DNA from: Elysia chlorotica
Lineage: Eukaryota > Mollusca > Gastropoda > Plakobranchidae
Direction: 5' to 3'
DNA: 64,000 nt
Assembly (NCBI GenBank): GCA_003991915.1
Contig: RQTK01000032.1
Coordinates: 489,814 to 553,813, forward strand
Shown here: positions 1 through 12,609 of the stretch, one piece after another
How the letters are laid out: each line of letters starts with the position of its first letter
Position numbering within the stretch: position 1 is the first letter of the stretch
The notes under the pieces: model-generated
Databases searched by the model: none
The model's input: only the letters and a program-made list of their open reading frames with translations
Told to the model about the DNA's origin: nothing
Program-made: the position numbers and the translations under genes

Positions 1-79
1 CGGTAAATTCAATATTCCCATCAAATGCACGCATCTGTCTTTCTCTCTCTATCTCCCTCTCTCTCACTGTATCTCGGGG

Positions 80-331
80 GAAACTGACTCAAGATCGAGA
101 GGTCCGTGGTTCGAATCTCAAGATCAGTCGACAATTTATTTGTCCAATTTCGTCCCCTGTAATTAGTTGAGTCGGTGTCAGTAATAATGTGACCGGCGCA
201 GACAGAAGTCCACTCCGCCCTGTTTCGTGTGTGGTAGCACATAAAATTGCCAGACGTCAGTCTTAAGGCCCGTCCACAATAAAGTCTCTTATCTTAAGTG
301 CTGACGTTGGACGTCAAACCAACTCAACTCA

Positions 332-333
<2 letters not shown>
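80..333 (+). mobile_element. tRNA-derived SINE, sense copy (head truncated)
   Basis: Box B-like GGTTCGAATCTC at 108-119, then the body (ACAATTTATTTGTCC, CGTCCCCTGTAATTAG, GTTTCGTGTGTGG) and the tail GTTGGACGTCAAACCAACTC. A (CT)n(CA)n tract follows the tail directly. Confidence 0.8.

Positions 334-335
<2 letters not shown>

Positions 336-391
<56 letters not shown>
336..391 (+). repeat. (CT)n(CA)n microsatellite
   Basis: Follows the tail of the SINE at 80-333. Confidence 0.97.
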
Positions 392-3072
392 TGTCAATCT
401 GATACTCCTTAGAGTTTGTGCGTATACAAAATCATTTCTAGGCACAAGGTTTCAATCATCGGGTTTACTGGCAAGGAAGTAGGCTGGTGCTTACTTTCGC
501 ATGTTTAATTTTTTATGTTAATTAAAAGAAGATAAAAGGATGCACCCTATTTAACGATTTAACTTTCAATTTCGAAAGATCAAATACTTACATGCACCTT
601 GCTTAAAAAATTGAAACCCTTTTTATTTCGTTAATAAAGGATAATAAGGATTATAGTTGTATACAGGACGAACAGTTTTTCTCGTTGGACAATATGTTTT
701 TTTAACACATCTTACTTACCTCAGAACGTAACAGAACGGTGAAGAACACCCATTTTTATTTATACTTTAAAAATTAGGCGTTCATTAAGCCTATACAATT
801 ATTGGTTTAAAAATTAAAACAAACAACCAAACCTGAAACTGAAAGACTTTCTCATAGAAGAAAAGTGTTATCTGAAGTTAAATCACCTGAGATCACTCAT
901 CGACGAGGACGCCACTTAAAGTCCATCTATCATTTATCTCTAACAAACCCACATGCTTAAAGAATTTGAATGCTCTCGATTCCAATTTGGAAAAGATTAT
1001 AAGAAAGCAATGAGGGCATAGACCAACGTCATGTAAGAGGCCTTTGCACCTTTATTTATGAACCCCAAAGAAAGCTTAGCTCAAAGGATAAGTCACTTTC
1101 AAACGCTTTCCGGATAATGAACTATGTAGGGCAATATTTTAATTTTGCTTATTTTAAGATCATTTCTAAGTTTCACCTTCTTTAAAAGACAAAAAGGACC
1201 AACAGTAATTGTATCATTTCTTTCAAGAGTATTTTACCATGATTATGTGTATATGTATTATAAAATAGTTACATTATACACTTATGTTTCATCGACTGGA
1301 AAATTTATGTTTGTAACTGCAAAGCCTTTTATTTGTTATAGGGGCTTCCATGGAAATGCACTATAATTTTGAACTAACTTAATCTTCATAATAATTTTCC
1401 CTATCACCACCACAAGGGCAATGTGCACGTTTTTTGTTGTGAGATTTCAAGTGGTACGAAAGAGAGTATTCTCTGAAGGATACTTTTCTCTTTATAATGA
1501 CAAAGTATTTTTTTTACAAAAGGAAATATCCTTATTTAGTTACAATTCAGTTTGTTTTGTAATAATTTAGAAGGAAAAATATGTAAAAAACAACAAACAA
1601 TTATGACTAATTAGAAGACTTTCTGGTCCAAATTGTTCTTGCATATTTCATTAGCATTAAGTTAACAAGGTTGTTAAAGAATCAAAATTAACCAACCACA
1701 TACTCACTTTTTACACACAAAGTCAATCAAAGAGCAACATTTTTATGGCAAAGTCATACAATTTTAATGAATCCCCACAACCTCATTTTCACACTCCATT
1801 TTCACTCACCTTGTAACATACTCACAATAATCATAGTCTCGTAAAAATGTGAGATATTTAACATTTAGTTTGATAAATTATTCATCTATGAAAAAAAAAA
1901 AAAGATATGTGATGGTCGTGATTGTGGAACAAAGTTTTCGTCCCCATGACGAGGAGCTCATTTTTATATAATGACAGTCATGGTCATCCACTGAGACATA
2001 CATTATAGTACAGGCAAATGTTTTATATCCCATGAGAAGAAATGTAAGTACATCTATTCGTAATAAATTGTACAAAAAAAAAACCCAAAAAAGCAACAGG
2101 AATGCATTTGGAATTGCTGCTCTTGGTCGATGACATTTTTTCAAAATTTGATTGATGTAGCTGTAGTGAAAATGTGAAATGATACCAACACATGCTTTTT
2201 TTTAACGGCAGGCCCACAAGTACAGTAGCATAATTGTTTTGAGAAAGATTACTCATACAAAATGGTTGCATTCATAACAATGGCTTATTAACCATTTCGT
2301 TTTGTTAATCTAGTGTTAAGAGACAGACATTTTTTTTAATGGTTTCATATTCACCCCAAAGGAGGAAAGAAAGCATTCTCCACACACACATTTTGGTTTC
2401 TTCGGATTGAAATGAAAAAACATAATTATGCAAATGTTGGTGACATGTCTAAAGTGTAATAATTTTTAGTATAGTTGATTTAAACATGTTAAAAAAAAAT
2501 AGACCGTCGGCAAAAAAATGTCAATGGGCTCATTAAAGCAATATATATTTCTACATATAAAATTCACACTTCTACACAGACAGAAAACAAAGGAGCATTC
2601 TTTTTATAAAATGAAATCTTCTAGTTTAGATATTGAGTTCCACAATTTACTTCATGCAGTTAAGATATTGAGACTTATCATTCAATTCATTTCATTTAGA
2701 CTCAAAAAAACTTTTTATCTATACCCAACTCAACAGTTCACTCAGAAATTGTATGTGCAAACATAATAGCCAATTGCATTCAGAGTCACAAAATGGATGC
2801 ATAGTTTTTGCACAGGTGAGGGACAAAGTATACATGAAACTGTTCATTTTCATTTACAATGCGTCTCTTTAGGCCTAAAACTGCAGGAATGTTTTTCTTT
2901 CTCGTATGACAAAGTGAGAATAATTGTAAAGTGCACAGCCAAATACTATGTACCATATTCATGTAAGGCAAGATTAACCTCTTACACAGAACATGCATTT
3001 TAAAAATACATTATGCACATGATATCTTATGAATAGACGAAAGACAAAGGCAGGGAAGCTAGATAGATATAC

Positions 3073-3075
<3 letters not shown>
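392..3075. other. No gene seen
   Basis: AT-rich unique-looking DNA with A/T runs; the short ORFs (for example at 1145, 1878, 2518) show no family resemblance. Confidence 0.6.

Positions 3076-3143
<68 letters not shown>
3076..3143 (+). repeat. (GA)n microsatellite
   Basis: About 30 GA units next to the tail of the SINE at 3161-3331. Confidence 0.97.
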
Positions 3144-3160
3144 CACAGACATAGAAAAAC

Positions 3161-3331
3161 TGAGTTGAGTTTAGTTGGTTTAACGTCCAGCATCAGCACT
3201 ATATAGAATACATTGTGGACAGGCCCCAAGACTGACGTTTGACAATTTTATGTGCTGCTGCACACGAGACAGGGCAGAAATACCATGACTCCTGTCTCCA
3301 AAGTTCTACCCCAGGGCTACCACGCCCCCCC
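3161..3331 (-). mobile_element. tRNA-derived SINE, internally deleted
   Basis: Tail complement TTGGTTTAACGTCCAGCATC and the body to TACCATGACTCCTGTCTC, then a jump to the tRNA-like head complement GTTCTACCCCAGGGCTACCA. A (GA)n tract of 60 bp lies just beyond the tail end. Confidence 0.8.
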
Positions 3332-6300
3332 ACAAAGGATAGACAGAGCAGCCAGAGGCTCACAATGATACATCTTTTTGCATCATTAATGCAATACAAG
3401 AGCAAGACTGTGGCAGATCATTAATAAGTTCTTTAAGCAACGAAGCTGGGAGCACACCTCAATACGAGCATCACAACAATAGCACAATACTCAAGTTCCC
3501 AATTAAATTAAGCCCCTCTCCACGATTATTTGTTATAGGGCTTCGAACGGTAAAATTGAAATTCTTATAGGCAAACAATTTCCACCTTGTGTAATTAAGA
3601 CAACATTTTTCTAATTTCAGTCTTTCAAAATGCTTTTCAAACTGTATAGCTTTTTAATTCACCTTTCTTGAGTTTTAGACTTAACATAAAAAATAGGGAC
3701 AATAGTTACAAATTAGAAAGAAAAAATCTCAAACCAACACGTTTATATATCACAGGCATTCATATATAACTACGCCAATTTCTTTTTAGCCTAGCACAAA
3801 TGCTATGTATTTAAAGTATTTGTGTCTCTTTTGTTGAATGATCACCCAAATCGAAGAATAGAAGAGCACACGGAAAAAAAAATAGAAAAGTTTTTACGAA
3901 TCTTGCAATACAACTACGCAATGTAGGCCCCCAACCCACATTTGGATTTTGGGAAAAGGCCATTAAAGAACACATATTTTTGCAATAGGCCTAATGTTTT
4001 CATAATACCCTGTTAGAAATATGAACTAAAGTAAGACATTTTCTTTAAAAAACAAAACATCAAATATTTTAGGAGTCAAAATCAATCTCAACTGAAATAA
4101 AGATGGACTAACTTGATAGTCAAAATGTGACTTTATGATTTTCAATAAAGCATATTAATTCGGTTTATTCAGTTTGTCATTATACAAAAACTGCGTAAAT
4201 TCTAAACATCAAAAGAATGGTTCAAGGAAGCAAAGAATAGTAACATTTGCAGTGTCCCTGGTAAAATTGTATGTATCATATTACACTCAGGCACAAAAAT
4301 GGTGGGCCAAGAATAATTTTTAATGGGAATCGTTGCCGCTAATGGAAATAAATACACTAACTGTGACTTTTTAGGAAAAGCTGCACTGCATTAACCGACT
4401 AAATCATGAAACACTTCGTACCAGTTTGACTCTAAATGGCTTCCATTGATTGAGGACAGCTTGATTTGACTTATTGGCCTTGCACTTTCATCCCTTTTCT
4501 CTACATAAAAAAATTAAGGAAGTTGCACATTAAAAAGATAAAAGGAGAAGCCAAAAAAACATAGTATTCAGTCATTCTGCTTCTTAAACTATTAGCTTTA
4601 ACCAGTAAAACAAAAATTTTTGAAACACACATTATTGATGCATTTATAAAAAATAAGTCACCCTAATAATGCAAACAATGTCATCATTGAAATAGGAAAG
4701 ATAGGGGAAACTTTTGATGTGATTGTTTCATTGCATGCAACGAAAGCAGGAACAAACAAAATTGAAGAAAGTGATAATAAATTTGGCTGCTTTTTAAGTC
4801 AATAGCCCATTCAGAAACTTGCAAGAGAGCATTAAAACATTAAGCTTGTGTGATCATTGTAAAAAAAACATCTAGATAAAATAACAGTATTGATCGCCTA
4901 CAATTTTTTTGATAATTGATAACAAAAAGAAGACAAGAATACTAATAATAACAATAATAATAATAACACCCTCTATAAATTCAATGATTGTGAAAAAAAC
5001 ACCCTAAGCTTTCAACTCAGGGGAAAAACAGCAAGTATTAAATTCGACCAAAAGTTGAAGACGATGTAAGTATCTTAGTTTGGAAGAGTGTAAAATGCAT
5101 TTATATAATCGAGAAAAAAGGTATAAAATCCAATATTCAGTGATACAAGGGTTAGAAGAAAATAGGAATAAATAGAGAGAAGATACGAAAAATTAAAAAG
5201 CAAAGGGCGCAGAGAAACTGGAGAAGTGACCTGCGTATAAAATACCTTTGTGATCTAAGTGTGGTGGGATATCACATGCTCTGTTTGTTTTTCTGCTTAA
5301 ACTACAAGCTATTCATTGTTTCACCCAACCAATGAATAAAATTAAGCTTTAATTCTTTTCTTAAGCACATATTCAATCATAATTATGATTGTAAGAATGT
5401 AAAGCATTGAGTGGTTACACATAAATCTTTCAACCCACAGCTTTTGTGCTGCAAAGTGAACAAAATTCAACTTAAATTGAGTTTCATAATGACAAAATAA
5501 AACAAAAACACACAATTTGAGTACATGTAGTTTTTCTCAGGTATAATCATAAATACATATATTGCCAAAAAATATCCAAGAACATTGACTCAGGTGCTTG
5601 ATGTGGACCACAAAGTCTGATGGCTCTGTTATTTACTTTGTAAATGACAGAGCTTGGATGATATATTACTCATAATCTTTCATAAGAATGTCACCTGAAA
5701 TATTTGAATAACTAAAATCAGAACAAAGCAACCATACCTCATAGATAACCCCCTACGGCTACTACACCAAAAAGACCAAAAAAGAAATCAAAATAAAAAC
5801 AAGAAAAGAGAGAGGCACAAGGGTATCCAAAGGAAACTTAAATTAAACCATAATCCACACACTAAAGTCTTAATCAAATTGTAAAAAAAAAAAAAAACAA
5901 ACAAAAAAACAAAAACAAAACAACAATCATAAGTTGTCTAATTGTCGTTTTCAGATACACATTGAACTATTTATGGCTTTTTACCTAGTTTCCACATAAC
6001 TTAAATCGACATAGTAATGCCAAAGGTTGTTTCCTTTCAAAAAGTTTATCATACGAGAAAAGAGGAGCCAACAATTGAAAATAGAAAACAAAGACACCTC
6101 TGTAAGTGAAGAAAAATCCATATGACCAGCTTGTGCTTTATCATTTCTTATTCAAGTAGTCTAAACACAGGTTTTTAATAGGGTCATGAAAACAGAATGA
6201 TGTGTGGGGTCAAAGGCCCAGATTGCCCATTCAAGCCAGGACTATTTAAGCTTTCAGGAATGCTAAAGAAAATGTCATGCTGAATGCTTTTAAGTTTTTC

Positions 6301-8017
6301 TGAACTATTTGATGCAGTTTTTGTTTTCTTCACACTGAGCTTTGAATGATTCAATCATATTTAATTAAATTAATCTGTATATCTATTATGAAGGGACATT
6401 TATGTCGTATGAAAAAGGTCAGAAAAATCCTATATGTATAAAGCCTTTTTTCAACAAATTTCCCTTTTTCACTTCTTTTTAATGCCACGCTGTTTATGCG
6501 ATTAGATTGTTTATCTATTTATAATCCATTTCATGAATATTTTGGGATATTTCCCCAAAATTACCTCAAGTCATAGGGAACTTTTGTACCAACCTTTTCT
6601 TTGCACATAGTGGAAAAAATTAGGAAGCACAGGGTGGATCAAAATATCTCTTTAATTATTGCTGTGAAGATATTTAAAGACTAACTATCCAATACCATCT
6701 TTGTTTGTGGATATAATTTATACTACATTTTCCAGACATGATAATGAAAATCATCCAGGAACTCAGTGATCATAGAAACCCTTTAACCTTTCACATTGCA
6801 CAATTCCAGGTCAATTTTATATGTATACACTATTTTAAGCTTTTTTTTTTTTCTTTAAAATAATGCACCTGCAGTGTGTTGCAAAAATGTCCAGGCACAT
6901 TTAGGTGTATCTCAGGGCAAAGTGAGAAAAAGTTACATGTTATTTGCAGAAATTTGTGGTGGTTGGTTATTGGATCATTATGATATAGAGGACTTTGCCT
7001 TTCTGGAGCTCTGAATTTGAGACATTTTGCAATCAGGACGCTAACTCCTGGTTTCCCAATCCTCTTCAAGACAGTATGGGACAAAAAAATCAAAACAAAA
7101 AAAAACTGCAAACAAACCAAAGACTTCATTGAATATTGATAAATTTCCAAGGAAGTAATCAGATATAGCTCAGAGATACTCGTGCAGCATTTTAAAACAG
7201 TCTGAAAGAGATTCTTAACTGTAGGCAAAAAATTACTCTTTGGCAAAATAGTCACCAACTATGTCCATGCAGGCAGCTTTTTAAAATAATATCAAACAAA
7301 ATTGTTAGAAAAAATATCTCAGGTATAATATGCCTTAGCCATATCATATGAATGATTATGTGATCGAAACATTCATCATAATATACCCGGCTTCTGATTT
7401 ATTACCCGTTAATTAATAGTTTATTACCAACTGAGCTGCACTTGCAGAGGAAATGTCCAACATCATCTTGCAAACAAAAAGTTTTCGATATGAAATAATC
7501 ACCAGCAGTATTTTCTGAATGTTGTGGAAAAATTAGAAGGTTCTCACTCTCAGTTTGGGTAAAAAGGAACAAGACTGAATGATTCCACAAGAAAAATCAA
7601 ATAAATGAACTTCCATTGCAAGCCAACAGTATAAGCAAATGTTTTCTTGTCGTAGAAGCTTCAAATAATAACCTGCCAACAATCAGTCCATGAAATCACA
7701 TCCTCTTTTTTGGAAATATAAGTCTTAATGTAGAAATATCTCATATCACAGAGCTTTTTCTTCATTGTAAATATGTTGTAGGTAGTTCATTGAGATCCAA
7801 ATCCTGTGCTATGGCTGAAAAAGAAGAAACAAATTGATTCAATTAAATGAAGGGAATTTTTTTTTTTTACCAAAATGTGGATAAATTGAACTATAACACA
7901 AAAATCATGTTAGTCAAATAATATTAAAGAGGATAAAATACAGAGATAATTTTATATTGCCATAAACAAAACTGCCTACGCTACTCAAGATGAGGTAACA
8001 ACAATTATAAAAAAGAA
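3332..8017. other. No gene seen; AT-rich DNA downstream of the B4GALNT-like gene
   Basis: Poly-A and CAAA-type runs, no recognised repeat. The 142-codon minus ORF at 6830-7258 looks non-coding. It could include a very long 3' UTR. Confidence 0.55.
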
Positions 8018-8018
8018 C

Positions 8019-8067
<49 letters not shown>

Positions 8068-8088
8068 TAATAATAATAATAATAATAA
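8018..8088 (+). repeat. (AAT)n microsatellite
   Basis: TAA/AAT units with one interruption (AAAATAAT); gives rise to poly-Ile/Leu false ORFs on the minus strand. Confidence 0.97.
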
Positions 8089-8468
8089 ATACAGAATGAC
8101 ACAAAAATGTACACAAACAAGACTTAAAAAATGATTTACAAAAATAACAAAAAGTACAAGTTAGTGTAAGCCCTAAGTTCTTAGATAGCAAGTTTTATAA
8201 CAAAGACTGCAATATGCTAATAATTTGTAAGCCTACAGGTAATGTGATTCTTCCAACCTGGTTGTAAGTCATGAGCTCTAGATTTTAATTAGTTCATCAA
8301 GCAAACAGCAGGAAACGAGTTAGTAAGGTAACGCTAAACAGTGACACTTCTAGCTTGTAAAAAAGAACACAAAAGGAAAAGCTACTCTACAAAATGACAC
8401 TATAATGTGTTGAACATGACTCATGTCTTCCAGCATACAGAATAACTTTTTGATGAAATCACATCCTC

Positions 8469-8474
8469 TTTATT
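8469..8474 (-). terminator. Candidate poly(A) signal AATAAA for the B4GALNT-like gene
   Basis: Plus strand tttatt reads AATAAA on the minus strand, about 700 nt after the stop. Other AATAAA copies occur further on (for example near 7430 and 7385), so the true 3' end is undetermined. Confidence 0.3.
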
Positions 8475-8906
8475 GCTTCTTTCCAAATCAAGATAATTAT
8501 GTGAGCATGTTAGCCTTCTAATTCAGACTGTAAGAAGGAGAGGCAGTTTAGTGAACATTTGAAATTTTTCCAATATAAACAAGTTTTATGCCATACCGGT
8601 TGGGAGTGTGAGAAATGATCTCTTTAAATTCTGTTAATATCTTTCTTCATTGAAAAGTTCTTATTTGCTTTTACCCCCAATTTCAATTTAATTTATCATA
8701 GATGATTTTTTTCCCCACAAAAGGTATTTAACCTTGTAACCAATGAGATAATGTGAAGTGCCATATATCATAATAAAGGAAAATGTCTACAGAATGAGAT
8801 ATAATACACCATAAAACAGGTGTACATGGAATCCATATCCCCGACATAAGATGATAGGTCACATAAAAAGTTAATCTCACTAGTGCATCAATCAGAATCT
8901 AGTGTT

Positions 8907-9162
8907 TGAGTATGTTACTCAACGTCCAACTTCAGCACTATATAGGCTGTATTGTGGACAGGTCCCACAATTTAATGTGCTGCAACACAGACACAGTGCG
9001 AGGAGACCTGGACTCCTGTCTCAGCCGATCACAGTATACTGACAACAACCCAACCAGCATGGAACGAAATCGGAAAAGTAAATTTTTGACCAATAGCAGA
9101 TTTTGAACCAAGGATCTCCCAATTGGGAAACCAACACACTACCGCTTGAGCCAGTTCACTCT
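8907..9162 (-). mobile_element. tRNA-derived SINE directly after the B4GALNT-like stop codon
   Basis: Full-length, diverged copy. On the minus strand it begins GTGAACTGGCTCAAGCGGTA, has GGTTCAAAATC as box B and ends in the GGACGTT tail. It is in the same orientation as the gene and would form the start of its 3' UTR. Confidence 0.8.
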
Positions 9163-9170
9163 AGCGGATT

Positions 9171-9321
9171 CTAGTGTACCTTTGTGGGTACATCCTCCTC
9201 GCGTATGAGGACCTGAATGCGTGTGTGGGTGGGCAGCTCCTCTACCTTCTGCACTGTGTACACCAGGCTGTTCAGGCCGTCCCACGGCTGTCGGCTCGAT
9301 GTCGTACGCAGGAGTTCAAAT
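9171..9321 (-). CDS. bre-4: B4GALNT-like coding exon 6 and stop
   Basis: Acceptor TTGCTCAG|ATTTGA; 151 bp ending in TAG. It encodes FELLRTTSSRQPWDGLNSLV and a C-terminal tail ending VPTKVH. This exon is GC-richer than its surroundings. An antisense SINE begins about 9 bp after the stop codon. Confidence 0.9.
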
Positions 9322-12300
9322 CTGAGCAAAATGAGAAATATAAGTGTTTTATCATAATGAGAGACTGATTCTGCTCTTTAAGAGATAGGCAAGCTGGTAT
9401 GTCACAAAATATATATTTCTCTTGAAGTAAAAAAAAAAAAATTTGGATTAAAAAAACATGCATCGATATAATTAAGCTTTGGATTTGTTTCAACACAAAA
9501 AGAATTTATTAAGATTTAGCATACAAGCTAAGTGTTATCAGTGACACCAAAACATAGTTTAATCACCAATGTCACTTTCAGAAACTAAACTTTTAAATCG
9601 GACAAAAGTGTATCAAGCCAAATTTTGCTATATTATTACTGTGATCTTTACTCACCTTTTAGGATTTACTTCATTGAATTTTTCATGCTTGTGCTGAATC
9701 ATCTTGTATCTCGCAATTTGCATGGGATAACGAGTGATTTTATACCCTTTCATAGACAATCTGAAAAGGAAATAATACAGTGCAGACATCCTTTAGTCAA
9801 ACTTCAATAAAACATTTCATAAAACAGCAAACACCTACCGGTACTTTTCCTTTTGAACTATCTGAGATAGAAACAAGAGAGTATGAAGCATGAAATATTT
9901 TCTGGAGTTGTACTAAGAGCATCAAAATTGCCGGGATGTGCAGAACAATGAGATTTAAGATACATGAAATTAGATATCACTTTAAAAATTGTAAAAAGCA
10001 AACACACAAAGGGCAAGTGGAAGTGAAAATACTTGAGTGACATGTAAATATTTTGCAGGCTGTGTGGAAAAAAATTCTGAACTCTTCCCAAATCCCCCCA
10101 AAGGTGTATACATCTTAAATCAAAGCAGCCTCAAGCAAAGCTATTCTCATGAAGAGTATATAAAAAGTTGAATAAATTTAGACATTTGATTGTGTACCAA
10201 TACAGAAACATTACTATAAGAAGAAGGAAATTGCAAACATTGTTTCGACATTTTTTTTCCAAGTCATAATTTTAGTACCAATGTATAAACATAGACACAA
10301 AGTAAAAACTATTTTGAAAAAACTGAAAAGACTGTTTCTAATAAATTATTTTTATACTAATTGTTAATCACACCTTTTAGCCATGTCATCATCCTCGCCA
10401 CCCCAGCCAAAGTATAGGTTGGAGAAACCATTGAGCTCGTGAAACTGTCTCTTGTTGATGGCACTCACTCCTCCATAGATACCTGCATATGGAAGTCTTC
10501 AAAACAGGGGAGACAATAAAATAGCATTAGTTTTTTTTAAATGAGGTAAAATAAGTTACAGTACAGCTCGGACTCAACTCTCAACTCGATGGTGTAACTT
10601 CATTTTTAATAGTTCGTTGAATGCAAGGTTCATTGGAGTCATGTGTGGTTCAGTGCTGCCAATATATTACCTCCCTCTAAGGTTACATGGTATTGAGACA
10701 ATCACACTCCTCACCCCTCAACCTGCAACATTCCCTTTGCCACACAGTCACACCTACACCATAATCCTTTTAAACTGGCGGTTTTATTCCTTTGATCTAT
10801 TACCAGGCTCCACTTGGCCATTGGCTGCCACTCCTCTCCCCCATCCCCTGGCTGCTTGTCATTTTTCATTCTGACCCACACCTTTTACTGAAAACAACAT
10901 CCCATGATGTGATCATTGCTTGTGAGAGAACTATTATTTTATTATTCTATAGGGACGAGCTGTCAGGGTATTTTAAACTAGATTTTGTGTCTGGTATGCA
11001 GCTGTTTAAGCTTACAAACACATCTGGTTCATTGGATGGAGTATTGGTATGAGATCAGTTTGTTGGATCAAAGGTAATTTAGGAAAGTCAAAGAAAGAAA
11101 AAAATCGGAGATTTTTATCTGTTGGTTTATTGTAGGGTGTTCTTTGAGTCTGAATTCATTGTATTCCAGTTGTACTGTAACCATTTTATGCCAATTTTAG
11201 ACAAGAAAGCATATAAATAAAAAAGAGGAATTGGATCCATAGATCTCTTTTACTGCACGGCATTAACAGTATGAGACAAGTTTATCTTAATTGTTTACTT
11301 TGCTGATATATTGTTGTAAAGGTGAACGAATGATTAGATTAAAACAAAAATAAGCACATTCTTTTCCTCCATATGTTGGCAACCTTTTCAATGTCTGAAA
11401 CTGAAATACAGTGCCTTGAGCGTTTGTGTCCCTCAGTCTAATATAAGCGTAAGTAGAGAGAGCTGCTCATTGCAAAGTAAAACATTCACCAGACATGGGC
11501 ATGCAGGTGCTCTTTGACTATCTTTCAGTTGGAGAGTAGGCAATTCTTTCCAGATCAGTAAGTCTTGTTTTATACTAAACACTTATCATTTTTTTTTTAA
11601 AGTTCAATATGCTCATTTAAAAACAAACAAACCCTCGTTTATATCTTTTTCTCATAAGTGGCGTCAATCAGGCTATTTGACAAAACTGAAGTTAAAACAA
11701 ATAAACAAAAAAAACCAATAAGGAATAGCAGGATCAAATGTTAAAAAGCAGCCCACTTGTAGTTGAACTTGTCGATGGAGGCAGACAGGTGCCTGGGCTG
11801 CTGAGGGCAGGAGTAGATGTTCCTGTCGTCCTCTGGAATGAGATCCACATCATGAAAGATGGCGCACTGGTAGTCGTGGCGCTTCATGGCCTCCACAAAG
11901 CCAATGTTCATCAGCATGGCCCGGTTAAAACGCCCAGGCAAGGCCTGTAGCAGGATGATACACAAGATAAAGAGTAGGTTATTATTTTACGACCATCTGT
12001 TTCAATTTTTCTTTTATTACAGAGACAATGCGGGGACACATGACTTCCCTCAGGTGATCACATCATACTGACATCGATCCAACCAGTGGGGAACAAAATC
12101 GGACAAATTAATTCAAAGCATCTAAAAATATATGTAAAAAAATTTCTTTCATGGAAATCAGCAGTCACATACATTTCTGACCTTTCACAGTGCATATCTG
12201 CTCATTCATCCCATTGGCGAAACGAAGGATAATTGATATACAACAAATATTTATTAACCATCTTGCAAAATTAGAGCAAACACATATATTGCATACAGGT

Positions 12301-12552
12301 AGAGATTTAAAAACACCTAATAAGTAAATAAATAAATTACGAAGACATCTGAAGGCAGGTACATATGAAAAGCTAACAAGGTAGGTGAGCCTGACAGTTA
12401 TCGGAAAATAATATGAAAAATGTGGTTAAGAAAGGGGGGGGGGGTAGTAGCAAACATAGTGAAAGCGAGGAATAGAGACATGGATATAGAGAAGAAAGAG
12501 AGGAAGCGAGGCAGTCGGAAGAACAGGAGTTAGACGCAAAGAAACAGATAAT

Positions 12553-12609
<57 letters not shown>

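Noticed and set aside
6830-7258. 142-codon minus-strand ORF
   Set aside because: No domain or compositional sign of coding; ends in low-complexity Lys; lies in AT-rich DNA beyond the B4GALNT-like gene.
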